A stretch of DNA of 7,064 bases from a bacterium (lineage in GTDB: Bacteria; Chloroflexota; Dormibacteria; Aeolococcales; Aeolococcaceae). The translations under genes and the position numbers were made by a program. The stretch covers positions 1-7,064 of the forward strand of contig JAJZMA010000238.1 of assembly GCA_021850405.1 (NCBI GenBank), written 5' to 3'. Every line of letters starts with the position of its first letter. The first letter of the stretch is position 1. Below the pieces are notes generated by a model, which saw only the letters and a list, made by a program, of their open reading frames with translations, was not told where the DNA came from and ran no database searches. Shown here piece by piece: positions 1 to 5,630 of this stretch.

Positions 1-743
1 GTAGACACACACGTTACATCGAAGAGCGCGTTCGTGCTGGGAGGCGAGGAAGAGGACATGGCACTCCATCTGCTGCCATTCCACTGCTCTATCACTGCGT
101 TGTAGCCGATCCTGTATCCGACTGCCCAGCATTCAGAGGCTGATATACACGTCAGGCCAGAGAGAACGCTGGCGCCGGAGGGCAAGGGAGAGGGGACAAT
201 GCTCCACTTGGTGCCATTCCACTGTTCCATGAGCGTGCCACCGAGGGCCCAGCAGTCAGAGGCCGACACACACGTCACCCGAGAGAGAACACCGCCACTG
301 GAAGGCGAGGGCGAGGGCACAATGCTCCACTTGCTGCCGTTCCACCGTTCTAACAGCGTGGTGGAGTTTATGGGCTTGCCATGCTGGCCAGCAGCCCAGC
401 AGTCAGAGGCAGACACACACGCAACGCCGACGAGCCGGCCCCCACTGGATGGCGAAGGTGCGGGTACAGTGCTCCAGGCGCTCCCATTCCACCGTTCTAC
501 CAGTGTGGCATAGTTGTTTTTTCTGTTGCTGGTACTTCCGACGGCCCAGCAGTCAGTTGGCGATACACACGTCACTGCGACGAGGCGGGCGTTGGCGACG
601 GAAGGCGACGCCACCGCGCTCCAGCCAAGAGGCAGCGCGATAGCGCGCTTGTGCGTGGGCAACGGGGAGTTACCACACCCTGCCGCCGACATCGTCAGTA
701 ACCCCACCATGCTGAAAGCCGTCATACCTCGCGTCCCTCTCAC
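1..743 (-). CDS. Repeat-containing surface lipoprotein, C-terminus cut by window edge
   Basis: A minus-strand frame stays open from 743 to the left edge, giving 247 visible codons. I prefer the GTG at 743 because it puts Arg2 and Arg5 ahead of the hydrophobic stretch; the ATG at 725 is the alternative and leaves no positive charge. A lipobox-like MSAAGC places the lipidated Cys at residue 23, so the protein is probably exported and membrane-anchored. After it come at least four full repeats of about 41-50 residues. Each has a C-x5-C-W-A-x-G motif (Cys pairs near 59/65, 109/115, 158/164, 199/205, and a fifth begins at 245), then E-R/Q-W-N-G-x-x-W-S (Trp near 85, 134, 175, 221), then a VPSPSPSS-type linker. 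Repeats of this size suggest a beta-propeller-like fold, and the regular Cys pairs could form disulfides outside the cell; both are inferences. Ligand and function are unknown. It is a paralogue of the gene at 1078-1773. Confidence 0.85.
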   Translation of the reverse strand, partial: MRGTRGMTAFSMVGLLTMSAAGCGNSPLPTHKRAIALPLGWSAVASPSVANARLVAVTCVSPTDCWAVGSTSNRKNNYATLVERWNGSAWSTVPAPSPSSGGRLVGVACVSASDCWAAGQHGKPINSTTLLERWNGSKWSIVPSPSPSSGGVLSRVTCVSASDCWALGGTLMEQWNGTKWSIVPSPLPSGASVLSGLTCISASECWAVGYRIGYNAVIEQWNGSRWSAMSSSSPPSTNALFDVTCVS

Positions 744-816
744 GCGAAGATGCTCACCACAGCATTGGAGTCGCGGTAATGCATATCCTCTCCATCCCTT
801 ATGTGGAAAGCATAGT

Positions 817-822
817 AGTATA
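817..822 (-). promoter_or_regulatory. Candidate -10 box for the repeat lipoprotein
   Basis: TATACT on the minus strand, one mismatch from TATAAT, lies about 75 bases upstream of the GTG at 743. The -35 region 17 bases further upstream is poor. The next gene upstream has the same TATACTA heptamer near its start. Confidence 0.25.
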
Positions 823-881
823 CCCTAGCACCGCCCAGGGACGAGGGTCCGCAGTGGTGATGCCAGTTCACCAGCAGGGGC

Positions 882-910
882 CGATGCCCTTGACCTTCCA
901 TAGGGCATCG
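882..910. repeat. Perfect 9-bp inverted repeat with 11-base loop
   Basis: CGATGCCCT at 882-890 pairs exactly with AGGGCATCG at 902-910. No T-run follows on either strand, so it is not a classic terminator. It sits about 140 bases upstream of the lipoprotein start and could be an operator or an RNA stem. Confidence 0.5.
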
Positions 911-991
911 CCGGCTCCTTGGGGTTCCCTTTGCAGTGCTTCTTTTCTTCGCCTCCTCGTCGTACCCCTACCAGCTGGCACGCGTTGTGAT

Positions 992-1007
992 AGGAGCGCA
1001 CGCTCCT
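992..1007 (-). terminator. Short perfect hairpin downstream of the zinc-ribbon gene
   Basis: AGGAGC-GCAC-GCTCCT is a perfect 6-bp stem with a 4-base loop, extendable to 7 bp with a 2-base loop. It lies about 70 bases after the stop of the minus-strand gene at 1078-1773. There is no T-run, so intrinsic terminator activity is uncertain. Confidence 0.3.
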
Positions 1008-1077
1008 TCACGGATTGCAGACAGGGCTGGCTGCCATTCCACTGCTGGCACTGGGAGGCAGGGACGCTAACATCAGC

Positions 1078-1773
1078 TTATGGCCCGGTGCCATTCTCGA
1101 TCAACGCCCAGCCATGGCCCAGACGGTCACCCATAGCCCAGCAGTCAGAGGCCGACACACACGTTATTCCGTAGAGCTTGAAGCTACCTGTCGCCGGTGG
1201 AACCGTATTCCAGCCAGCGCCATTCCACCGCTCTATCAGAGTAAAGCTGGACTGGTAAACTTGGGGGAAGGGGCTGGTCCAGTTCCCTCCGGTGACCCCG
1301 CCGACTGCCCAGCAGGCAGACGCCGATACGCATGTCACTGCGGTGAGCTTGTAACCGGGTGGAGTGGGAGACAGCGCCGCACTCCACACATGGCCATTCC
1401 AGTGTTTTACCAGGGGACTGTCATTGCCGTCATACCCCACGGCCCAGCAATCAGAGGCAGTTATGCACGTAACGGCAGAAAAACCGCCATAACGAGTGTG
1501 AGTGGGCACGACACTCCACCCCAGGTCCCCCGCGATCGACACTATCCACACGATGGCCACCACTATCACAACCCCCACAATCGGGAACAGAATCATTCGG
1601 TTGACTGTCGCGAGGGGAGAGGCCGTTCTGGATATGGGACGAGTGGCTGGACCAGTGTGGCGGCTGACGGTTGCCATAGAGGTGACTGCGCCAACGGTCG
1701 TACCACACCGGGTACATAAAGCAGATCCATCGGCTATCGACGCTCCGCAGCTGGTGCAAAATGCCTGTGCCAT
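1078..1773 (-). CDS. Zinc-ribbon, single-pass membrane protein with CWAVG/WNG repeats
   Basis: A 231-residue protein from the ATG at 1773. This start is chosen because MAQAFCTSCG is how zinc-ribbon proteins of this kind usually begin; an upstream in-frame ATG at 1821 would add 16 unremarkable residues and overlaps a likely promoter. Cys6-x2-Cys9 and Cys20-x2-Cys23 form a zinc-ribbon-type metal site. A polar Thr/Ser/Pro linker leads to one helix (about residues 60-82), so the ribbon should be cytoplasmic and the rest outside. The outer part has three C-x5-C-W-A-x-G motifs (Cys103/109, 148/154, 205/211) and W-N-G motifs at 125 and 183, the same family as the protein at 1-743. The protein ends abruptly in IENGTGP inside what should be a W-N-G unit, which suggests C-terminal erosion. 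The architecture would suit sensing or surface binding, but the function is unknown. Confidence 0.85.
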   Translation of the reverse strand: MAQAFCTSCGASIADGSALCTRCGTTVGAVTSMATVSRHTGPATRPISRTASPLATVNRMILFPIVGVVIVVAIVWIVSIAGDLGWSVVPTHTRYGGFSAVTCITASDCWAVGYDGNDSPLVKHWNGHVWSAALSPTPPGYKLTAVTCVSASACWAVGGVTGGNWTSPFPQVYQSSFTLIERWNGAGWNTVPPATGSFKLYGITCVSASDCWAMGDRLGHGWALIENGTGP

Positions 1774-1801
1774 ATCTCCCGGCCCACCTCCAGACGGTGT
1801 T

Positions 1802-1807
1802 AGTATA
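1802..1807 (-). promoter_or_regulatory. Candidate -10 box for the zinc-ribbon gene
   Basis: TATACT on the minus strand lies 28 bases upstream of the ATG at 1773. A TTGGGG at 1828-1823 is a possible -35 with a short 15-base spacer. If it is used, transcription starts downstream of the ATG at 1821, which supports the shorter protein. Confidence 0.3.
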
Positions 1808-1929
1808 GTCTTGCTTTCCATCCCCCAAGGGCCATGTCAGCGGGTCATCACGAAAGCCGCGCGGTCGCTGAGCCGGCCGATCCGTTAATTCCTACTACAC
1901 TGCAGAAAGGTCAGTTCACAGATCCTCTG

Positions 1930-2053
1930 TGCCGGGCATGCTCAGCAGTGTACATGACAGAACCGCCGCGGGAAAACTGCTGGGTTAAAGTTTCATTATG
2001 CGGACCCAGATGGAAGGGTTGGCCAGCCAACAGGACACAAGGCATGCCCGGCA
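1930..2053. repeat. 12-bp perfect inverted repeat, arms 100 bases apart
   Basis: TGCCGGGCATGC at 1930-1941 is the exact reverse complement of GCATGCCCGGCA at 2042-2053. The arms contain the palindrome GCATGC. The interior has no coding signal. The arms could be paired binding sites, the ends of a very small non-autonomous element, or a long RNA stem; the sequence does not decide. I see no flanking target duplication. Confidence 0.5.
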
Positions 2054-2135
2054 GAGTAGCGTTCGTTCGCCGGGAAGAGTGTTATTGTGCACGGTGAAAG
2101 TGCAAGGTACCGTACCATGCCGTCGGCTGCGCTGT

Positions 2136-2160
2136 GTGGCCGCGCTGATAATGCGGCCAC
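2136..2160. repeat. 8-bp GC-rich hairpin
   Basis: GTGGCCGC (2136-2143) and GCGGCCAC (2153-2160) pair perfectly around a 9-base loop. No T-run follows on either strand. It lies about 95 bases beyond the stop of the minus-strand gene ending at 2255 and might end its transcript or belong to a structured RNA. Confidence 0.4.
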
Positions 2161-2254
2161 TGAAGGATTTGATCTGCAGCTTAGCATGTATTGCATCCAG
2201 CATTGACAGGCCCATCTCACGAAACGGGAGGACAGGACCCCGGTAACCGGAGCA

Positions 2255-2656
2255 TCAGGAAGAGAAAGGCACTTTTACCGCTCTCTGCCACATCCAGGAG
2301 ACCAGGAATAGGCATGCGGTGAACACGGCCACGATGATCGATCCACCGACAAGCACAGATAGGGTGGGATCAGTCTTTGGAAACGAAGCGATGCAGCTTA
2401 AAATATAGACCTCTCCTTCTGAAGCTGTCGCAGCCAGCACGATGCTCAGTCGATAGAGGCCATATAGTCTTTGCTGCATTGTCCTGGTGGAAGCGATCTC
2501 CTGTAGGGCAGCTATATTCATGGCGAGAAAAAACACCAGGAAGGGCCCAATGAAAATCTGCCAGCCTCCTGAGAGTGTCGCCGCCAACCCTGGAATGGTC
2601 ACCAGGAATGCCAGGAATTCTATCGCAGCCAATATGATGATAACTATCAAGCGCAT
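2255..2656 (-). CDS. Small four-helix membrane protein of unknown function
   Basis: A 133-residue protein from the ATG at 2656. The frame is open further upstream, with a GTG at 2707 and a TTG at 2740 as alternatives that would add 17 or 28 polar residues; no start has a clearly better ribosome site. Four hydrophobic segments are visible: about 3-28 (starting MRLIVIIILAAIEF), 32-51, 67-92 and 99-121. A charged loop lies around 52-69 (QEIASTRTMQQRLYGLYR) and the tail WQRAVKVPFSS is short and basic. Helix 3 contains the acidic pair SEGE at 79-82, unusual inside a membrane segment. I do not recognise the family. The gene stands alone on the minus strand, divergent from the membrane protein starting at 2899. 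Confidence 0.65.
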   Translation of the reverse strand: MRLIVIIILAAIEFLAFLVTIPGLAATLSGGWQIFIGPFLVFFLAMNIAALQEIASTRTMQQRLYGLYRLSIVLAATASEGEVYILSCIASFPKTDPTLSVLVGGSIIVAVFTACLFLVSWMWQRAVKVPFSS

Positions 2657-2898
2657 TAGCGTGAGGTCCCGGTTTTCCTTTGGATCTGGACAGCAATTGA
2701 CGTGCACTTTAAGGTGTAGTCCTGCGTCTTGTGTGGACAAACAATAGCATTAAGCAGGACTGGTGTGGTGCTCCCTGAGGGACGTGGATAGCCTCCCATT
2801 GTGCATACCCTATGTCGGGCGTTACAGCCGTCGCTGTGTGACTGGAAGTGTGGTGAGCTGTGTGCGGGAGGCGATAGTGCAGGTAGCGGGTAGTTTGA

Positions 2899-4374
2899 GT
2901 GTGGGCTCTGGCCATCGGGAGCATTCTGCCGCGCCTCCTGCTGGCGCTACCTGATGCAGGCGCAAAGTGTCATTCTTTTCCAGTGACTGCTCTCCCCCCA
3001 TCCCGACCACATGCCGACCCCGGCGCAGCCGGTCCTGTCCGAGGGGCCGGAAGCCTGGCAACAGGCATCTGGGCCAGGACTGGCGCGTGGGTGGAACGGC
3101 ACCAGCAGTTGTCCGTTCTGCTGGCAACTCTTGTGGGTGTACTTCTGCTTGTTTCCCACATGCCGGCCGCAATCACTCATCCGCAGCTTTACGCCGATGA
3201 CGGGACGTGGTATGGAGCTGCGCTCAACCTGGGGCCGTTGGCACCCCTGGTCCAGCCAGTCGGTTCATACCTTGTTACCTTTCCGAGGCTGATTGCTGAC
3301 CTGGCACTTCTTTTTCCGCTGTCATATGTGCCACTGATATTCAACCTGGCGGGGCTTGCTGTTGGTGCAATAGTAATTGCCTACCTGCTCTCTTCCCGCA
3401 TGAAGGAAGCCATTCCCAACATGGCGGTTCGCCTGCTGGTGGCAGGATTGCTTATAGCCATACCAAATGCGTATGACACAAATATCAATCTCACCAACTC
3501 ACAGTGGCACCTCGCTCTCCTCGCATTTCTGGTGCTGTGGGCTTCCAGACCAGGAAATGCACGGTCTTGGGCTCTGGACGCAACCATCCTGGGGGTCTCC
3601 TGCATGACAGGGCCATATGGTTTGCTGCTGTGGCTGGTCGCAGTATACCGGCTCTGGTTGCTGCCGAAAGCCATATGGGTGCGGGTCCGGTTTGGTGTTG
3701 TGAGCATCTGCACTGCTATACAGGCACTGGTTATTCTGTTAAACCTTGGCCAGCAGCGCTCATCCGGCGCCCTGGGCGCGAGTCTTTCGGCCCTGATACG
3801 GATCATTTCCCGTCAGGTGACAATAGGTCTGCTGGTGGGAGCCCACGGACTTGCATACCTGCTTACCACCGGGATCGGCCATAATCTGGGCCTTGAGGCC
3901 CTCCTCGCCATTCTTCCGGTAGCTGTAGGCGGGATTGCTGTCATCAAGGGTCCACCCGTTCTGCGGGCATTCTGGGTGTTTGCTGCTGGTGAACTGGTGC
4001 TCGCCCTGATCGCGCCGTCTATCGCCGCTCCCCGCTGGCCCTCCCTGGCGCTTCCAGCTGACCTGCGCCACTTTCATCCTGGCGGCATAAGGTACTTTCT
4101 GTATCCGATGCTGGCATTGGCTATTAGCCTGGGATGGGCTGCAGCTCAGCTGCGCATTCATCCATCAGGGGTGCCAAAGATGTTTTCGGCCTTCGCTGGT
4201 GTGCTCGTGTGCTCCATGCTCCTGGTGGGAGTGCCGCTCGACTGGGTGTCACCTCCCTACATCAATTACCACTGGGCATCATATGTGGCCATGTACAACA
4301 GGGATGTCCCGGGGAGTTCGGTCACGATCCCTATAAATCCCAGAGGCTGGAGCATGACAATTCGTAAACAGTGA
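2899..4374 (+). CDS. Polytopic membrane protein, GT-C glycosyltransferase-like
   Basis: A protein of up to 491 residues with roughly ten to eleven hydrophobic segments, the first at about 71-88. The first outer loop after helix 1 carries YADDGTWYG (acidic pair Asp100-Asp101), the position where GT-C lipid-sugar-dependent glycosyltransferases keep catalytic acidic residues. N-L-T-N-S-Q-W (197-203) precedes another helix, and the protein ends in a soluble tail with VTIPINPRGW. I recall similar uncharacterised bacterial membrane proteins with such features, but I cannot assign a family. A role in cell-envelope sugar transfer is an inference. The start is unsure: GTG at 2899 gives a Pro/Arg-rich N-terminus of about 64 residues, while GTG at 2983 or 3091 would give a shorter protein that still includes helix 1. 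No good ribosome site distinguishes them. A probable terminator follows at 4403-4433. Confidence 0.8.
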   Translation: MWALAIGSILPRLLLALPDAGAKCHSFPVTALPPSRPHADPGAAGPVRGAGSLATGIWARTGAWVERHQQLSVLLATLVGVLLLVSHMPAAITHPQLYADDGTWYGAALNLGPLAPLVQPVGSYLVTFPRLIADLALLFPLSYVPLIFNLAGLAVGAIVIAYLLSSRMKEAIPNMAVRLLVAGLLIAIPNAYDTNINLTNSQWHLALLAFLVLWASRPGNARSWALDATILGVSCMTGPYGLLLWLVAVYRLWLLPKAIWVRVRFGVVSICTAIQALVILLNLGQQRSSGALGASLSALIRIISRQVTIGLLVGAHGLAYLLTTGIGHNLGLEALLAILPVAVGGIAVIKGPPVLRAFWVFAAGELVLALIAPSIAAPRWPSLALPADLRHFHPGGIRYFLYPMLALAISLGWAAAQLRIHPSGVPKMFSAFAGVLVCSMLLVGVPLDWVSPPYINYHWASYVAMYNRDVPGSSVTIPINPRGWSMTIRKQ

Positions 4375-4402
4375 ATGCTGTGAGGAACGCGTACATACAT
4401 GG

Positions 4403-4433
4403 CAGGCTCATCTGAGCGGTCCTGGCGTTTTTT
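4403..4433 (+). terminator. Probable intrinsic terminator after the polytopic membrane gene
   Basis: GCTC-ATCT-GAGC (4406-4417) forms a stem that can be enclosed by CAGG (4403-4406) with CCTG (4421-4424), though the two share a base. A run of six T follows at 4428-4433. It begins 29 bases after the stop codon at 4374, the right place for a terminator. The stem is short, so strength is uncertain. Confidence 0.4.
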
Positions 4434-4561
4434 GATTTCCATAATTTGCTTTTGGCAATGTGGTGGTCCTTGCCATCTACGTGTCCGGCCGCGGGCCACT
4501 CGCGCATGGGGATTGGGGTGGTCGCTGCTGATCCATGCCATCGCCAGTAATGGTGGGATAC

Positions 4562-4570
4562 TGTTATAGA
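4562..4570 (+). promoter_or_regulatory. Candidate extended -10 upstream of the lipoprotein gene
   Basis: TG-T-TATAGA is an extended -10 pattern with TATAGA matching four of six consensus bases. There is no clear -35. It would start the RNA only about 10 bases before the ATG at 4586 and remove the AAGG at 4573-4576, so if active it would favour the GTG at 4598 or a near-leaderless message. Confidence 0.2.
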
Positions 4571-4585
4571 GCAAGGCCGACAGCC

Positions 4586-5452
4586 ATGCCGGTACCGGTG
4601 GGGTGGGCGCAGGGCTGGGAGGACTGTAGGCATGGCAACGGTGGCTGGGGCCGCAGGGCAGGATGGGGGAGGTTCGGTGCCGTTCTGTTGGGGGTCATCA
4701 TGTTCTCTGCATGCGGGGGATCCTTGCGAGTACCGTCTGCGCCACGCTCTGTGGTTACGCTACGGTTGACGGGCCGTGCGGCTGGATCCGTGGTGGCAGC
4801 GTCGCTCCTTGTCGCAGTTCCACTGCCTCGGTCGGCGCGCCCAACCAGTGCGGTTCCATCCTCTTATCTCACCACCCCAGCCCAGTCTCCGGCCAGTGTT
4901 GACCTGATTGACCTGCACCGGCTAGTGACGGTTGCGCTTCCTCCAGAGACTGCTGCATCTGCCATAGAAACGAGCGCCAAACGGCCGTTTATGAGAGTCT
5001 CCGGGATTGGCTCAGAGTCTGGGCCAGCGGGAGCCGCGCTCCTCGTGCAGGTGACAATAACTCCGCACGGCGCCACTGCGCCATCTGTGGCCCAGGAGGA
5101 GCTGGTCTACACCGTTGTGGGGACCAGCGCGTCAGCCAGTGAGATCCGTGTGGATGCACATGTGGTATGGGTGCCTGTGCTTACAAACGCGGATCAGGTG
5201 CCGGCGCCAAAATCGGCTGTGATTACGGTCTATCAGGGTGGTTCATACGCCACCGGACCCCTGGATCCGCGCACGATCACAGTTAGCGGCAGCGCGGCCC
5301 AGCGGCTTGCTTCCACGGTGGATCAGCTTCCTGGTGGAAATCCGCCTGGCTGCATGGAGGACCTGACTGGCTGGGTGATTACGTTTTCTCCCAGGGCAGG
5401 TGGCGCTCCCACTGTTGTCACCTCTGATGGGTGTATGGGGAGATCGAGGTGA
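4586..5452 (+). CDS. Putative lipoprotein with C-terminal Cys pair
   Basis: A 288-residue protein from the ATG at 4586, preceded by AAGG nine bases upstream. The frame is open to an ATG at 4535, which would add 17 residues, and a GTG at 4598 is also possible. A basic segment (WGRRAGWGRFG) leads to a short hydrophobic run ending in the lipobox FSAC, which places the lipidated Cys at residue 43. The exported part is Ser/Thr/Ala/Pro/Val-rich and has no Cys until a pair at 256 and 283 in PPGCMEDLTGW ... SDGCMG, likely a disulfide closing a C-terminal beta-rich domain. Uncharacterised secreted proteins often end this way (Cys, a strand containing TF, then GC). Function is unknown. It follows the polytopic membrane gene on the same strand but is separated by 211 bases and a probable terminator, so it is probably an independent unit. 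Confidence 0.75.
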   Translation: MPVPVGWAQGWEDCRHGNGGWGRRAGWGRFGAVLLGVIMFSACGGSLRVPSAPRSVVTLRLTGRAAGSVVAASLLVAVPLPRSARPTSAVPSSYLTTPAQSPASVDLIDLHRLVTVALPPETAASAIETSAKRPFMRVSGIGSESGPAGAALLVQVTITPHGATAPSVAQEELVYTVVGTSASASEIRVDAHVVWVPVLTNADQVPAPKSAVITVYQGGSYATGPLDPRTITVSGSAAQRLASTVDQLPGGNPPGCMEDLTGWVITFSPRAGGAPTVVTSDGCMGRSR

Positions 5453-5560
5453 AGACGGGAAGCGTTGTCAGTTTTCGCCATGATTCAGGGCCCGGTCTGT
5501 ATGGGCTCGTGGCTGGAATGGATCCGCCCCACTCTGCACCAACGCAGCCCTGACATGGCT

Positions 5561-5573
5561 GCCGTCGGACGGC
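5561..5573. repeat. Small palindrome between convergent genes
   Basis: GCCGT-CGG-ACGGC is a perfect 5-bp stem with a 3-base loop in the 178-base gap between the convergent genes ending at 5452 and 5631. There is no T-run on either side, so its role as a two-way terminator is only a possibility. Nothing else was recognised in this gap. Confidence 0.3.
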
Positions 5574-5630
5574 GCGGGTGGGCAGAAGCGGTGACAGCAT
5601 GGCCGCAAGACTGGCATGGGCATGCTGCAA

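Larger units (their letters stand above)
744..1077. other. Intergenic stretch with a repeat remnant and two hairpins
   Basis: No intact gene is evident. It contains the likely promoter region of the lipoprotein at 1-743, a perfect 9-bp inverted repeat (882-890 with 902-910), a compact hairpin (992-1007) and, next to the upstream gene, a remnant of one more protein repeat (871-1077). Plus-strand frames that cross it are mirror images of the minus-strand repeats or have no protein-like features. Confidence 0.6.
871..1077 (-). pseudogene. Vestigial repeat unit, in frame after the upstream stop codon
   Basis: Reading past the TAA at 1080-1078 in the same frame gives 69 more open codons before a TGA at 870-868. 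The first 16 codons contain SVPAS and then QWNGS (1044-1030), which are the linker and the W-N-G signature of this repeat family. The remainder (Arg/Lys-rich) does not resemble the family. The gene's last residues, IENGTGP, look like IE(RW)NGTGW with two codons lost. I read this as a repeat damaged by small indels and a stop codon. It could also be the natural end of the gene with coincidental similarity. Confidence 0.4.
1822..2254. other. Gene-free stretch rich in inverted repeats
   Basis: Short frames here on both strands (about 75-85 residues) overlap each other and show no domain, signal peptide or plausible ribosome site. What stands out is structure: a 12-bp inverted repeat 100 bases apart (1930-1941 and 2042-2053), then small stems at 2088-2104, 2106-2116 and 2136-2160, and CCGGT-A-ACCGG at 2240-2250 just past the stop of the next gene. 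No tRNA-like fold was recognised. Confidence 0.55.

Noticed and set aside
240..430. Regular DNA repeats that might suggest a CRISPR array
   Set aside because: The repeats are spaced at about 120-150 bases, vary in sequence and translate into a coherent protein repeat.
199..828. Plus-strand frames with repetitive peptides such as AQQSEADTHVT
   Set aside because: They are the complement of the minus-strand repeat lipoprotein; the repetition comes from its codons. The minus frame has a signal peptide and family motifs.
1774..1821. ATG at 1821 as start of the zinc-ribbon gene
   Set aside because: It adds 16 residues unlike the family, overlaps a candidate -10 box, and the internal MAQAFCTSCG is the typical beginning.
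1015..1888. Long plus-strand frames of about 128-234 residues opposite the zinc-ribbon gene
   Set aside because: No domain or signal is visible and the minus strand has an unmistakable zinc ribbon, helix and repeats.
1822..1900. Possible tRNA in the GC-rich segment after the zinc-ribbon promoter
   Set aside because: No acceptor stem pairing or T-loop consensus could be found.
1985..2246. Overlapping 74-82 residue frames on both strands
   Set aside because: Mutually overlapping, with no family features or convincing ribosome sites; the interval looks non-coding.
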